Assembly: GCF_010727605.1 (NCBI RefSeq)
Contig: NZ_AP022568.1
Span: 496,001 to 560,000 of the forward strand
Source: Mycobacterium simiae
Lineage (GTDB): Bacteria; Actinomycetota; Actinomycetes; Mycobacteriales; Mycobacteriaceae
Length of the DNA stretch: 64,000 bases
Direction: 5' to 3'
Positions 42,856-51,839 of this stretch are shown piece by piece (the stretch's first letter is position 1; every line of letters begins with the position of its first letter). The notes below the pieces were generated by a model. It saw only the letters and a list, made by a program, of their open reading frames with translations. It was not told where the DNA came from and ran no database searches. The translations under genes and the position numbers were made by a program.

Positions 42856-43320
42856 TCACAAACTCGCGTGTCCGCCGGAGGAACCGTGACCACCGTCGCC
42901 GCGGGATGTCTCCGCCAGCCCGGCCTCGTCGAACGAAGACACCTCGACCAGCTCGACCAGTTCGACCCGCTGCACCAGCAACTGGGCGATGCGGTCACCG
43001 CGGTGCACGACGATCGGCTCGGTCGGATCGAGGTTGATCAGCGAAACCTTGATCTCGCCGCGATAGCCCGCGTCGATGGTGCCGGGACTGTTGACGATCG
43101 AAAGGCCAACGCGCGCAGCCAATCCCGAGCGGGGATGAACCAGGCCGACCATCCCGAAGGGAATGGCCACCGCAACGCCCGTCCGGACCAGGGCGCGGCG
43201 CCCGGGATCCAGCGTGACGTCTTCGGCACTGAACAGGTCAACCCCCGCGTCGCCGTCGTGGGCGCGGCTGGGCAGCGGAAGCTCGGGGTCGAGGCGGATA
43301 ACCGCCAGACTGGTCGACAC
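42856..43320 (-). CDS. dut: Dut, deoxyuridine triphosphatase
   Basis: Predicted 154 residues, equal to M. tuberculosis Dut. All five trimeric dUTPase motifs are present: [12 protein letters not shown] (1), [13 protein letters not shown] (2), [19 protein letters not shown] (3), DRIAQLLVQ (4) and the C-terminal Gly-rich [12 protein letters not shown] (5). It hydrolyses dUTP to dUMP, keeps uracil out of DNA and feeds dTMP synthesis. GTG 43320 gives the standard length. It is divergent from the DUF3093 gene. Confidence 0.95.
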   Translation of the reverse strand: MSTSLAVIRLDPELPLPSRAHDGDAGVDLFSAEDVTLDPGRRALVRTGVAVAIPFGMVGLVHPRSGLAARVGLSIVNSPGTIDAGYRGEIKVSLINLDPTEPIVVHRGDRIAQLLVQRVELVELVEVSSFDEAGLAETSRGDGGHGSSGGHASL

Positions 43321-43345
43321 GGGGCCACAGACTACCCTTGACCGC

Positions 43346-43828
43346 GTGTCCAGTACGCGCATCGCGCCGCACAACGTGCGATATCGCGAACGGCTGTGGG
43401 TGCCCTGGTGGTGGTGGCCGCCCGCCTTCGCGCTGGCAACACTGATCGCCGTCGAGGTCAATCTCGGCGTCAGTGCCCTCCCCGACTGGTTGCCGTTCGT
43501 GCTGCTGTACGTCGTGGCAGCCGGGGCGCTGCTGTGGCTGGGCCGCGTCGAAATCCGCGTCACCGCCGACGAAGACGGTACGGCCCAGCTGTGGGCCGGC
43601 GACGCCCACCTGCCGGTCACCGTGATCTCCCGATCCGCGGAGATAGCGCCGACGGCCAAGTCGGCGGCATTAGGACGTCAACTCGATCCCGCGGCTTACG
43701 TCGTCCATCGGGCATGGGTGGCACCGTTGATTCTGCTTGTCCTCGACGACCCCGACGATCCCACGCCGTACTGGTTGGTGAGCTGCCGGCACCCCGATCG
43801 GGTGCTGTCGGCCCTGACAGGCCCCTGA
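43346..43828 (+). CDS. DUF3093 membrane protein (Rv2698-like)
   Basis: Predicted 160 residues. Two N-terminal membrane helices ([18 protein letters not shown] and [17 protein letters not shown]) follow a Trp-rich start ([13 protein letters not shown]). The rest is a beta-rich domain on the same side ([20 protein letters not shown] ... [20 protein letters not shown]). This is the DUF3093 family of actinobacteria, function unknown. GTG 43346 gives the expected length; the open frame extends further left over dut. Confidence 0.85.
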   Translation: MSSTRIAPHNVRYRERLWVPWWWWPPAFALATLIAVEVNLGVSALPDWLPFVLLYVVAAGALLWLGRVEIRVTADEDGTAQLWAGDAHLPVTVISRSAEIAPTAKSAALGRQLDPAAYVVHRAWVAPLILLVLDDPDDPTPYWLVSCRHPDRVLSALTGP

Positions 43829-43855
43829 CAAGGCGATGACAAGCCGGCGCAGCTG

Positions 43856-44158
43856 TCAGGCCGCGCAGTCGGTGCAGATCATCACGCCGTTCTTCTCGCT
43901 GGCGAGCCGGCTCCGGTGTTGCACCAAAAAGCAGCTGGAGCAGGTGAACTCGTCGGCTTGTTTCGGAATGACCCGAACAGACAGCTCTTCCCCGGACAGG
44001 TCGGCGCCAGGCAGTTCGAAATTCTCGGCGGATTCGGATTCGTCCACGTCGACGACAGCCGACGCGGCTTCGTTCCGCCGTGCCTTGAGCTCCTCGAGCG
44101 AGTCCTCCGAAACATCGTCGGTCTCGGTACGCCGTGGAGCGTCATAGTCGGTAGGCAT
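43856..44158 (-). CDS. DUF4193 protein with zinc-ribbon-like Cys pairs (Rv2699c-like)
   Basis: Predicted 100 residues. The N-terminal half is acidic (ETDDVSEDSLEELKARR and AVVDVDESESAENFELPGAD). The C-terminal half has CSSCFLVQHRSRLA and CTDCAA, two C-x2-C pairs that should bind one zinc. This is the DUF4193 family, strongly conserved in actinobacteria; related small proteins interact with transcription machinery, but no role is established for this one. It is divergent from cei. Confidence 0.88.
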   Translation of the reverse strand: MPTDYDAPRRTETDDVSEDSLEELKARRNEAASAVVDVDESESAENFELPGADLSGEELSVRVIPKQADEFTCSSCFLVQHRSRLASEKNGVMICTDCAA

Positions 44159-44340
44159 TGTCCAATCCCCTCACATGCCTGCGTTACCTCAAGCAACGCT
44201 TTGTACCAGCGTCGAACGCATCCACCAAACGATTCGTGCCCGGATCCCGGTTGGATGAGTTGTGATTTACCTCACACCCCCGGATTAACCCCCGTATTTG
44301 CCTTTAAACAGTGGATTTAGTGTGCGGCTAGAGTGCAGCT

Positions 44341-44994
44341 GTGGTCGCACAAATCACCGAGGGTACAGCCTTTGACAAGCACGGTCGGCCGTTTCGGCGC
44401 CGCAATCCCCGGCCGGCCATCATCGTGCTCGTTCTCCTCGTTGTGGTCACCGCTACCGCATGGACGGTGGCGCTCACGCGGCCCGCAAAAGTGCGTGAAG
44501 CCGAAGTGTGCAATCCACCGCCCCAGCCGACCGGCAGCGCGGCACCGGCCCAACTCGGCGAACAAATGTCGCGCAGCGCGATGGCCGACGTGACCCCCGC
44601 CAAACTCAGCGACACCAAGGTCCGGGTGCTCAACGCCAGCGGCCGCGGCGGGCAGGCCGGTGACGTCGCCGGGGCGATGAAGGACCTCGGCTTCGCGCAG
44701 CCCACCGCCGCCAACGACCCGATCTACGCCGGCACCCGGCTCACCTGTCAGGGCCAGATCCGGTTCGGCACGGCCGGACAGGCCGCCGCCGCCGCGGTCT
44801 GGCTGGTCGCTCCGTGCAGCGAGCTGTTCAACGACAACCGGGCCGACGACTCGGTCGATTTGGCCATCGGCACGGAGTTCACCGCGCTGGCCCACAACGA
44901 CGACATCGACTCGGTGCTCGCGAGCCTGCGTCCGGGAGCGACCGGTTCCCCAGATCCCTCGCTACTGCAGAAGATTCACGCCAGCAGCTGCTGA
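44341..44994 (+). CDS. cei: Cei, cell-envelope-integrity protein (LytR_C domain)
   Basis: Predicted 217 residues. A short cytoplasmic start (KHGRPFRRRNPR), one membrane helix (PAIIVLVLLVVVTATAWTVAL) and an extracytoplasmic LytR_C domain (VRVLNASGRGGQAGDVAGAM, then LGFAQPTAAND). Several Cys (VCNPPP, TCQGQ, PCSELF, and a final SSC) fit disulfides outside the membrane. The M. tuberculosis counterpart Rv2700 is needed for envelope integrity. GTG 44341; the following suhB gene is convergent, 1 bp apart. Confidence 0.9.
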   Translation: MVAQITEGTAFDKHGRPFRRRNPRPAIIVLVLLVVVTATAWTVALTRPAKVREAEVCNPPPQPTGSAAPAQLGEQMSRSAMADVTPAKLSDTKVRVLNASGRGGQAGDVAGAMKDLGFAQPTAANDPIYAGTRLTCQGQIRFGTAGQAAAAAVWLVAPCSELFNDNRADDSVDLAIGTEFTALAHNDDIDSVLASLRPGATGSPDPSLLQKIHASSC

Positions 44995-44995
44995 G

Positions 44996-45868
44996 TCAGT
45001 CTTCGATCGGAGCCAGCCCGCCGTAGCGCTGCAAGGCCGCCAGCAGCTCGTCGAAAATTCCGGGCGCGGCGGCGAGCACCAGCGCGGCCGCCGATCCGGG
45101 CGCCGCCCCGTCGGGCGGTGGCACCACCACCCGCGCCCCGGCCTCCGCGGCGATCAGCCCGCCCGCCGCACAGTCCCACACCTGCAACCCGTGCTCGTAG
45201 TAGGCGTCCAGCCGGCCCGCCGCGACCATGCACAAGTCCAGCGCCGCCGAACCGATGCGGCGCACGTCGCGAACCACCGGCAGTATCGCCGCCAACAGGC
45301 CCGCCTGCTTGGCACGCCGCGCAGGCGAATACCCAAACCCGGTGCCCAGCAAGGCCATTGACAACTTGTCGACGGCGGAGCAGCGCAGCGCATGCGTGCC
45401 CCGCCCGTCCCGAACGTGCGCACCCAGACCCTGGGCGGCCGAATAGACGCGGCCCCCAGCGACGTCGGCGACCGCGCCCGCCACCGAGACGCCGTTGCGC
45501 TGCGCGGCGACCGACACCGAGTAGGCGGGGATGCCGTAGACGAAATTCACCGTGCCGTCGATCGGGTCGAGCACCCAGGTGACCGCCTCGGTGCTGCCCT
45601 CGGCCGGCCCGCCGCCCTCTTCGCCGAGAACCGGGTCACCAGGGCGCAATTCGGCCAGCCGAGCGCGCAGCAGCCGTTCGGTCTCGGTGTCAACCACGGT
45701 GACCGGGTCGGTCGGCGTGCTCTTGGAGCGCACCGCCGGATCGCCGGCCCGGCCCGCATCCGCACCGAACACCTCGGCCCGCCGGGACAGCACGAATTGG
45801 GCGGCTTCGACGGCCAGCGTTTCGGCTACCGAGCGCAGCGGCGCCGCTTGGTCCTCGGGTCGCGTCAC
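44996..45868 (-). CDS. suhB: SuhB, inositol monophosphatase
   Basis: Predicted 290 residues, equal to M. tuberculosis SuhB. The Mg-dependent phosphatase motifs are VLGEEGGG (~77-84), WVLDPIDGTVNFVYG (~95-109, DP.D triad) and VWDCAAGGLIAAEAGA (~230-245). It makes free inositol from inositol phosphate for phosphatidylinositol mannosides and mycothiol. GTG 45868 gives the family start VTRP; it is divergent from ppgK. Confidence 0.94.
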   Translation of the reverse strand: MTRPEDQAAPLRSVAETLAVEAAQFVLSRRAEVFGADAGRAGDPAVRSKSTPTDPVTVVDTETERLLRARLAELRPGDPVLGEEGGGPAEGSTEAVTWVLDPIDGTVNFVYGIPAYSVSVAAQRNGVSVAGAVADVAGGRVYSAAQGLGAHVRDGRGTHALRCSAVDKLSMALLGTGFGYSPARRAKQAGLLAAILPVVRDVRRIGSAALDLCMVAAGRLDAYYEHGLQVWDCAAGGLIAAEAGARVVVPPPDGAAPGSAAALVLAAAPGIFDELLAALQRYGGLAPIED

Positions 45869-45995
45869 CGCTCTATCGCACCACAACGACGGGTCTCACC
45901 GCAGAGACCGCACATCGCGCGGCTTTGCCACGATCGCAACCGCGCCGCCGCCGGTTAAGGTGTGAACCAGCCCAGATCTCACCAAGGAGCCGTCG

Positions 45996-46805
45996 ATGAC
46001 CAGCACCGACTCGGCCACGGACACGCCCGTACCCGAGGCGGCCGCCGGGCCGCCGCAGCGCCGCGGATTCGGTATCGACGTCGGCGGCAGCGGAATCAAA
46101 GGCGGAATCGTCGATCTGGACACCGGAATGCTGATCGGCGACCGGGTCAAACTGCCGACTCCGCAACCGGCCACCCCGTCGGCCGTCGCCAAGACCATCG
46201 CCATGGTCGTGCGCGAATTCGGCTGGACCGGCCCGCTCGGGGTGACCTACCCCGGCGTTGTCACCAACGGCATCGTGCAGACCGCCGCCAACGTGGACCA
46301 GCAATGGATCGGCACCAACGCCCGCGATGTGATTACCGCGAACCTGGACGGCCAGGAGGTCACCGTCCTCAACGACGCCGACGCCGCCGGACTCGCCGAG
46401 GAACGCTACGGCGCCGGTAAGAACAACTCCGGCCTGGTAGTGCTGCTCACCTTCGGAACCGGAATCGGATCGGCCCTGATCCACAACGGGAAGCTGATTC
46501 CCAACACCGAATTCGGGCACCTGGAAGTCGGCGGCAAAGAGGCCGAGAAGCGCGCGGCGTCGTCGGTCAAAGAAAAGAACGAATGGAGCTACCGGCGCTG
46601 GACCAAAGAGGTGACCAAGGTGCTGATCGCAATCGAGAATGCGATTTGGCCGGACCTGTTCATCGCGGGCGGCGGAATCAGCCGAAAGGCCGATCAGTGG
46701 GTGCCGCTGCTGGCAAACCGGACCCCGGTGGTGCCGGCGGCGCTACTCAATACCGCGGGAATCGTCGGCGCAGCGATGGCCGCGACGGCCGACGTAACGC
46801 ACTGA
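45996..46805 (+). CDS. ppgK: PpgK, polyphosphate glucokinase
   Basis: Predicted 269 residues. The ROK-type phosphate motif is GFGIDVGGSGIKGGIVD (~25-41), the catalytic Asp is in VLNDADAAGLAEERYG, and VLLTFGTGIGSALIHNGKLI follows. It phosphorylates glucose with polyphosphate or ATP in the cytosol. A 19-residue N-terminal tail rich in Pro and Ala is typical. AAGGAG precedes the ATG. sigA lies 177 bp downstream with its own promoter candidate. Confidence 0.95.
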   Translation: MTSTDSATDTPVPEAAAGPPQRRGFGIDVGGSGIKGGIVDLDTGMLIGDRVKLPTPQPATPSAVAKTIAMVVREFGWTGPLGVTYPGVVTNGIVQTAANVDQQWIGTNARDVITANLDGQEVTVLNDADAAGLAEERYGAGKNNSGLVVLLTFGTGIGSALIHNGKLIPNTEFGHLEVGGKEAEKRAASSVKEKNEWSYRRWTKEVTKVLIAIENAIWPDLFIAGGGISRKADQWVPLLANRTPVVPAALLNTAGIVGAAMAATADVTH

Positions 46806-46842
46806 TTTTGCCCGCTAGGCCGGTACAAGCGCGCAGTGTCGT

Positions 46843-46848
46843 TACAAT
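46843..46848 (+). promoter_or_regulatory. Candidate -10 box of the sigA promoter
   Basis: TACAAT, close to the TANNNT consensus of SigA promoters, lies 134 bp upstream of the sigA start. No clear TTGACA-like -35 box is seen at the right spacing, which is common in mycobacteria. Transcription from here would give a leader of about 128 nt that includes the hairpins at 46923-46975. Confidence 0.45.
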
Positions 46849-46922
46849 GGGTCACGGCGACCGCCCGACACAAAGCGTGCGAGAGTCACGCTGATACCAA
46901 CGCCGACATTCGACATAGCAGA

Positions 46923-46975
46923 CACTTTCGGTTTCACCATGCCCAAACCCACCGAAAGTGAGTCCAAACCGAAGG
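46923..46975 (+). promoter_or_regulatory. sigA leader with two mutually exclusive hairpins
   Basis: CACTTTCGGT (46923-46932) pairs perfectly with ACCGAAAGTG (46951-46960), loop 18 nt. The overlapping segment CTTTCGGTTT (46925-46934) pairs instead with AAACCGAAGG (46966-46975), ten pairs with one G-U. The second helix covers the left part of the ribosome-binding site AAGGGG (46972-46977), five bases before GTG 46983. Only one helix can form at a time, so translation could switch. Confidence 0.5.
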
Positions 46976-46982
46976 GGTGTAA

Positions 46983-48518
46983 GTGGCAGCGACTAAGACC
47001 AGCCCGGCAACCGAAGAGCCGGTGAAGCGCACCGCCACGAAAGCTCCCGCCAAGCGGCCGGCGGCAAAAGCCGCCAACGGCACCGCACCAGCGAAGCGCA
47101 CCACGAAGTCGGCAGGCCGGACCACCAAGTCCGATGACCTCGACGCCGGCGACGACGGCATCGAGGCCGGCGCCGCGAAGAAGGCCCGGACCGCCGCCAA
47201 GGCATCCTCCGGCCGCGGTACCAAGGCCGCCGGTAAGGGCAAGGACGACGAGAATCTAGACACCGTCGACGACGGCATCGCCGAGGACTTGGACGGCGAG
47301 CCCGATCTCGAAGGTGAGCCCGGTGAGGATCTCGACATCGACACTGACCTCGTTCTCGACGACCTCGAAGACGAAGACGTCGCCGCCGACGACGCCGACC
47401 TCGAAGCGGGCGACGAGGACACCGACGACGCCGAGGAAGGCGCCGTTGCGGCGAAGCCAGCGGCGGCCAAGGCGCCCGCTGATGACGACGAGGAGATCGC
47501 CGAGCCGTCCGAAAAGGACAAAGCATCCGGCGATTTCGTGTGGGACGAAGACGAATCCGAAGCGCTGCGCCAGGCCCGCAAGGATGCCGAACTCACCGCG
47601 TCGGCGGACTCGGTTCGCGCGTACCTCAAGCAGATCGGCAAGGTGGCACTGCTCAACGCCGAGGAAGAGGTCGAGCTGGCCAAGCGGATCGAGGCCGGCC
47701 TGTACGCCACCCAACTGATGGCCGAGCTGGCCGAGCGCGGGGACAAGCTACCCGCGGCCCAGCGGCGCGACATGATGTGGATCTGCCGCGACGGCGACCG
47801 GGCCAAAAACCATCTGCTGGAGGCCAACCTGCGGCTGGTGGTGTCGCTGGCCAAGCGCTACACCGGTCGCGGCATGGCCTTCCTGGACCTGATCCAGGAA
47901 GGGAACCTGGGCCTGATCCGTGCGGTCGAGAAGTTCGACTACACCAAGGGCTACAAGTTCTCCACCTATGCCACGTGGTGGATTCGTCAGGCGATCACCC
48001 GCGCGATGGCCGACCAAGCGCGCACCATCCGGATCCCGGTGCACATGGTCGAGGTGATCAACAAGCTGGGCCGCATTCAGCGCGAGCTGCTGCAGGATCT
48101 GGGCCGCGAGCCCACCCCTGAGGAGCTGGCCAAGGAAATGGACATCACGCCGGAGAAGGTGCTGGAGATCCAGCAGTACGCCCGCGAGCCGATCTCGCTG
48201 GACCAGACCATCGGCGATGAGGGCGACAGCCAGCTCGGTGACTTCATCGAGGATTCCGAGGCCGTGGTGGCGGTGGATGCCGTGTCCTTCACGTTGCTGC
48301 AGGACCAGCTGCAGTCGGTGCTCGAGACGCTCTCGGAGCGCGAAGCCGGCGTGGTACGGCTGCGCTTCGGCCTCACCGACGGCCAGCCTCGCACCCTCGA
48401 CGAGATCGGCCAGGTGTACGGCGTGACCCGGGAACGCATCCGACAGATCGAGTCCAAGACGATGTCGAAGTTGCGCCACCCCAGCCGCTCTCAGGTACTG
48501 CGCGACTACCTGGACTAG
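46983..48518 (+). CDS. sigA: SigA, primary sigma factor
   Basis: Predicted 511 residues. The first ~180 residues are a Lys/Ala-rich stretch ([17 protein letters not shown]) and a strongly acidic one, as in other mycobacterial SigA. Region 1.2 starts near [20 protein letters not shown]. Region 2 holds [19 protein letters not shown] and [17 protein letters not shown], which bind and melt the -10 element. Region 4 ends in [20 protein letters not shown], the -35 recognition helix. It directs RNA polymerase to housekeeping promoters. GTG start follows AAGGGG. A ridA gene starts seven bases after the stop. Confidence 0.97.
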   Translation: MAATKTSPATEEPVKRTATKAPAKRPAAKAANGTAPAKRTTKSAGRTTKSDDLDAGDDGIEAGAAKKARTAAKASSGRGTKAAGKGKDDENLDTVDDGIAEDLDGEPDLEGEPGEDLDIDTDLVLDDLEDEDVAADDADLEAGDEDTDDAEEGAVAAKPAAAKAPADDDEEIAEPSEKDKASGDFVWDEDESEALRQARKDAELTASADSVRAYLKQIGKVALLNAEEEVELAKRIEAGLYATQLMAELAERGDKLPAAQRRDMMWICRDGDRAKNHLLEANLRLVVSLAKRYTGRGMAFLDLIQEGNLGLIRAVEKFDYTKGYKFSTYATWWIRQAITRAMADQARTIRIPVHMVEVINKLGRIQRELLQDLGREPTPEELAKEMDITPEKVLEIQQYAREPISLDQTIGDEGDSQLGDFIEDSEAVVAVDAVSFTLLQDQLQSVLETLSEREAGVVRLRFGLTDGQPRTLDEIGQVYGVTRERIRQIESKTMSKLRHPSRSQVLRDYLD

Positions 48519-48524
48519 TCCGCC

Positions 48525-48905
48525 ATGTCGTCGCGGCGGGTGAAGATCTCGTCGGGCTCGGAGTTCGAGGCGCTGGTCGGCTATTCGCGCGCGGTGCGCA
48601 CCGGAAACAACGTTGCGGTGTCGGGCACCACGGCCGCTGGCGGCAACATCGCCGAGCAGACCCGAAATGTGTTGCAGCGCATACAAAAAGCGCTGCAGGA
48701 GGCGGGTGCCGACCTGTCCGATGTGATCCGTACTCGGATCTTCGTCACGGACATCTCGCAGTGGCGGGAGGTCGGTGTTGTGCACCAAGAGTTCTTCGGG
48801 GCGGTCCGCCCGGCGGCCACCATGGTCGAGGTCGCGGCGCTCATCGAACCGGATTTTCTGGTTGAGATCGAAGCTGACGCCTACGTCGAAGAGTCAACTG
48901 GCTGA
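48525..48905 (+). CDS. RidA/YjgF-family protein (Rv2704-like)
   Basis: Predicted 126 residues, the usual length for RidA trimers. It has the family stretches GYSRAVRTGNNVAVSGTTA, EQTRNVLQRIQKALQEAGA, DVIRTRIFVTDISQW and a C-terminal VEVAALIEPDFLVEIEADA. The Arg in VIRTRIF is the residue that binds the carboxylate in enamine deaminases. The family clears reactive enamine or imine intermediates. It begins six bases after sigA, so it is probably in the same transcript. Confidence 0.9.
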   Translation: MSSRRVKISSGSEFEALVGYSRAVRTGNNVAVSGTTAAGGNIAEQTRNVLQRIQKALQEAGADLSDVIRTRIFVTDISQWREVGVVHQEFFGAVRPAATMVEVAALIEPDFLVEIEADAYVEESTG

Positions 48906-49158
48906 CACTGCCTGTCCTGCTCCGGTGGGTGCTGGGGACGCGCTCAGCACCGCGGCCGCGGCAGCCGGCCGCATAGATGCGAAAGCACCGGCTGCACAAG
49001 TACTTTCGCGGCGGCCAGCCATCGGCTGCATCGCATCGGACAACTGCGGGCGGCCGCCGAAAATTCAGCTGCGCCGATCGCGCGGGCGCCGTACGGTGAG
49101 GCGCATGCCAGCCAACCGCTCACCGGTCTCGCCCGCCTCACCACACTGGGCGCGGCGG

Positions 49159-49518
49159 CTAGGTCGGGTCCGCGGCGCCGGTCAGTGGGGCGAAGGACCC
49201 GTCGGGCCCCGGCAGATAAACGGTGACGGTTTTCACAGCATGCACCGGCAGTGGTCCGTACAGATGCGGGAACAGCATTGCAGTGGGATCGGTCGGCACG
49301 CCTTGCTCCCAGCGCACGGGAGCGTCCAGCAACGCGGGGTCGACGTGTAGCAGAACTAGGTCCCGGCGGCCGTGGAAGAGCCGGTTGGCCGGAAGGTGGA
49401 CCTGCTCGGGTGCCGACAAGTGGATGAAGGCCTCGTCGCCGCCTGCACCACGCGACAAGGGTTCGATCGCACCTAGTTCGCGGGCGCGACACCACTCGTC
49501 GACCGAACAGATATGCAT
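49159..49518 (-). CDS. DUF952 protein
   Basis: Predicted 119 residues. The DUF952 family pattern is clear: HICSVDEWCRA at the start, EAFIHLSAPEQVHLPANRLF in the middle, LVLLHVDPALLDAPVRWE and LFPHLYGPLPVHAV at the end. Relatives are annotated by fold as ADP-ribosyltransferase-like, but no activity is established. The start at 49518 was chosen by domain; an open frame goes further upstream. The ~250 bases between it and ridA show no clear gene. Confidence 0.8.
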   Translation of the reverse strand: MHICSVDEWCRARELGAIEPLSRGAGGDEAFIHLSAPEQVHLPANRLFHGRRDLVLLHVDPALLDAPVRWEQGVPTDPTAMLFPHLYGPLPVHAVKTVTVYLPGPDGSFAPLTGAADPT

Positions 49519-49685
49519 CAAAACGTCCGAAGCCGAGGCCACGAAGGCCCACTTTAGGCGGCCGAATAAAGGGGTACTACGCCCGTGAGAAGTCCGTGAG
49601 AAACGACACACCCGATAACGATCGGGGAACAACGCGAAAACGCCAAACGTCTGAGACAGTGGATACATCGAGAACGGAGAAGCCA

Positions 49686-49871
49686 GTGAATGCAACTCTG
49701 ACAAGTCCCGAGCTGACTAAACATGACCGCTGCGACCGCTGCGGTGCAGCAGCTCGTGTGCGCGCCAAGCTGCCTTCTGGCGCCGAACTCCTCTTCTGCC
49801 AACACCACGCGAACGAGCACGAGGCAAAGCTGGTTGAGCTAGCCGCGGTGCTGGAGGTCAGCGGGAGCTAG
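49686..49871 (+). CDS. Small zinc-binding protein, DUF7455-like
   Basis: Predicted 61 residues. A C-x2-C pair (DRCDRCGAAARV) and a CQHH motif (ELLFCQHHANEHE) form a compact zinc site, typical of small actinobacterial proteins I recall as DUF7455. GTG 49686 was chosen since GGAGAAG lies upstream and homologues begin NATLTSPEL; a longer frame starts at 49596. Function is unknown; the fold suggests nucleic-acid or sigma-factor-related binding. It lies between the sigA and sigB regions. Confidence 0.75.
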   Translation: MNATLTSPELTKHDRCDRCGAAARVRAKLPSGAELLFCQHHANEHEAKLVELAAVLEVSGS

Positions 49872-49937
49872 GTCCAGCCGGACTCACCCATCCAGAATGT
49901 GAGGTGTGGGTGCAGTCGTCGGTAATGCTGGACCAAT

Positions 49938-50939
49938 ATGAGCGAGCAGACCGCCAAACCGTCGCGCCATCACATTTGGCGAATTATTCGCCGAGCCCTC
50001 AGTAAGAGTTGGGACGACTCGATTTTCGCCGAGTCCGCACAAGCCGGATTTTGGTCAGCGCTGTCGACGCCCCCCTTGTTGTTGGGGATGCTGGGCAGTC
50101 TGGCCTATGTGGCCCCACTATTCGGGCCGGACGCACTGCCCAGCATCGAGAAGAGCGCGATTTCGGCGGCGCACAAACTGTTTTCGAGCAGCGTGGTCAC
50201 CGAGATCATCGAACCGACGGTCCGCGACATCACCGCGCATGCGCGCGGCGACGTGGTGTCACTCGGGTTCGTACTGTCGTTGTGGGCCGGCTCGTCGGCC
50301 ATCTCGTCGTTCGTCGATTCGGTGGTCGAGGCGCATGACCAGACCCCGTTGCGTCACCCAGTGCGCCAGCGGTTCTTTGCGCTGTTCCTCTACGTGGTAG
50401 GGCTAGTTGCCGCAGTGGTGACGGCGCCGGTGTTGGTCGTGGGCCCGCGCACGGTGTCTGAACACATTCCCGACAACCTGGCCAACATGCTGCGCTACGG
50501 CTACTACCCCGCGCTGATCGTGGGACTGATGATCGGGATTGTCGTGCTGTACCGAGTGGCGCTGCCGGAACCGCTCCCGACGCATCGGCTGATCGTCGGC
50601 GCAGTGTTGGCGACCGCCGTATTCGTGATCGCGACGCTCGGTCTGCGGGTGTACCTGCGATGGATAACCAGCACGGGATACACCTACGGCGCGTTGTCGA
50701 CCCCGATCGCGTTCTTGTTGTTCGCATTCTTCGGCGGCTTCGCGATCATGCTGGGCGCCGAACTCAACGCCGCCATTCAGGAAGAGTTCCCCGCGCCCCG
50801 CACACACGCCCACCGGCTGCGCGCCTGGCTGTTCTCTCGCTCGCCGCGGCTCAAACGCACAGTGGAGACGCTGTCGGCGCCGATCGCCAATCCCGCGACG
50901 CAGGAACGCGGCACGGCGCCGGCGAAGCCACCGAGTTGA
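49938..50939 (+). CDS. YihY/UPF0761 membrane protein (Rv2707-like)
   Basis: Predicted 333 residues, six membrane helices of the YihY/RNase BN-like family (GFWSALSTPPLLLGMLGSLA, FVLSLWAGSSAISSFVDSV, FFALFLYVVGLVAAVVTAPV, then YTYGALSTPIAFLLFAFFG with EL-NAA). Despite the old RNase BN name, these are integral membrane proteins of unknown role. The C-terminus is basic and cytoplasmic. It ends one base before the convergent DUF3039 gene. Confidence 0.88.
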   Translation: MSEQTAKPSRHHIWRIIRRALSKSWDDSIFAESAQAGFWSALSTPPLLLGMLGSLAYVAPLFGPDALPSIEKSAISAAHKLFSSSVVTEIIEPTVRDITAHARGDVVSLGFVLSLWAGSSAISSFVDSVVEAHDQTPLRHPVRQRFFALFLYVVGLVAAVVTAPVLVVGPRTVSEHIPDNLANMLRYGYYPALIVGLMIGIVVLYRVALPEPLPTHRLIVGAVLATAVFVIATLGLRVYLRWITSTGYTYGALSTPIAFLLFAFFGGFAIMLGAELNAAIQEEFPAPRTHAHRLRAWLFSRSPRLKRTVETLSAPIANPATQERGTAPAKPPS

Positions 50940-51179
50940 TCAGCCCTTCTTGAGCCGCTCGTAGATCTTCTTGCATTCCGGGCAGACCGGCGAACCCGGT
51001 TTGGCGGCCTTCGTCACCGGAAAAACCTCACCACACAACGCCACGACATGAGTTCCCATGACCGCACTCTCGGCGATCTTGTCCTTCTTGACGTAGTGGA
51101 AGTACTTAGGGGTATCGCTGCCGGTCCCGTCGTCGACGCGTTCGTCGGTGTCGGTGCGTTCGATCGTCTGGGTCTGCAT
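50940..51179 (-). CDS. DUF3039 protein (Rv2708c-like)
   Basis: Predicted 79 residues. The DUF3039 pattern is present: FHYVKKDKIAESAVMGTHVV, ALCGEVFPVTKAAKPGSPVC and PECKKIYERL, with three Cys (LCG, PVCPEC) that could bind a metal. It is a small cytosolic actinobacterial protein of unknown role. It is convergent with the yihY gene and 74 bp from divergent DUF3099. Confidence 0.87.
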   Translation of the reverse strand: MQTQTIERTDTDERVDDGTGSDTPKYFHYVKKDKIAESAVMGTHVVALCGEVFPVTKAAKPGSPVCPECKKIYERLKKG

Positions 51180-51253
51180 ACGTCACATTGTGCACTGCCC
51201 GCGCGGCGAAAACCGGCTGGGCCGGAATCCGTCGGGTGTGGGACAGTGGAGGA

Positions 51254-51700
51254 ATGAGGCGCGGCTCCGATTCGGGGTTCGACAGGTTCGACGACTTCGA
51301 CCACAACCATGGCCGGCCGGTACTGATCACGGCCGCCGAACCTTCGTACGAAGAACAACATCGAGCGCGGGTGCGTAAGTACCTCACTTTGATGGCATTC
51401 CGGATTCCCGCGCTGATCCTGGCGGCGCTCGCCTACGGCGCCTGGCACAACGGCCTGATCTCACTTCTGATCGTCGGCGCGTCGGTGCCACTGCCGTGGA
51501 TGGCCGTGCTGATCGCCAACGATCGGCCACCCCGCCGCTCGGACGAACCCCGCCGATTCGACAATGTGCGCCGCACCCCCTTGTTCCCGACGGCCGAACG
51601 GCCCGCCATCGAGGCGCACCACCCGCCGCAACCGCACCCGGGCTCGAAGGGCCGCGGCTACGACAGCGGTTCGGGGTCTGCTCGGGCCAATTGGCCATAA
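51254..51700 (+). CDS. DUF3099 membrane protein (Rv2709-like)
   Basis: Predicted 148 residues, equal to my memory of Rv2709. A soluble start (FDRFDDFDHNHGRPVLITAA) and YEEQHRARVRKYLTLMAFR lead to two helices (IPALILAALAYGAWHNGLI and LIVGASVPLPWMAVLIAN). A basic, Pro-rich tail follows. This is DUF3099, unknown in function. GGAGGA precedes the ATG. It sits upstream of sigB. Confidence 0.85.
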   Translation: MRRGSDSGFDRFDDFDHNHGRPVLITAAEPSYEEQHRARVRKYLTLMAFRIPALILAALAYGAWHNGLISLLIVGASVPLPWMAVLIANDRPPRRSDEPRRFDNVRRTPLFPTAERPAIEAHHPPQPHPGSKGRGYDSGSGSARANWP

Positions 51701-51774
51701 GACGCACTTCTCAGGACATTCTCAGGTCGTCGCGACATTTCTGCACGTCAAGGCGTGTGAGATCACGGAGCGGT

Positions 51775-51801
51775 GGGAACTCTCAGGGCTGATCTGTCGT
51801 T
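51775..51801 (+). promoter_or_regulatory. SigE/SigH-type promoter of sigB
   Basis: GGGAAC (51775-51780) and CGTT (51798-51801) are 17 bases apart, matching the known consensus of the mycobacterial stress sigma factors SigE and SigH. It lies 38 bp upstream of the sigB ATG. In M. tuberculosis sigB is transcribed by these factors, which fits. Confidence 0.75.
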
Positions 51802-51839
51802 TAACACCATGACAGTTACAAGCCAACCGGGAGGCCGCC

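Noticed and set aside
48944..49150. Possible coding remnant between ridA and DUF952
   Set aside because: The minus-strand frame has no recognisable motif and no start; it could be an upstream extension by chance.
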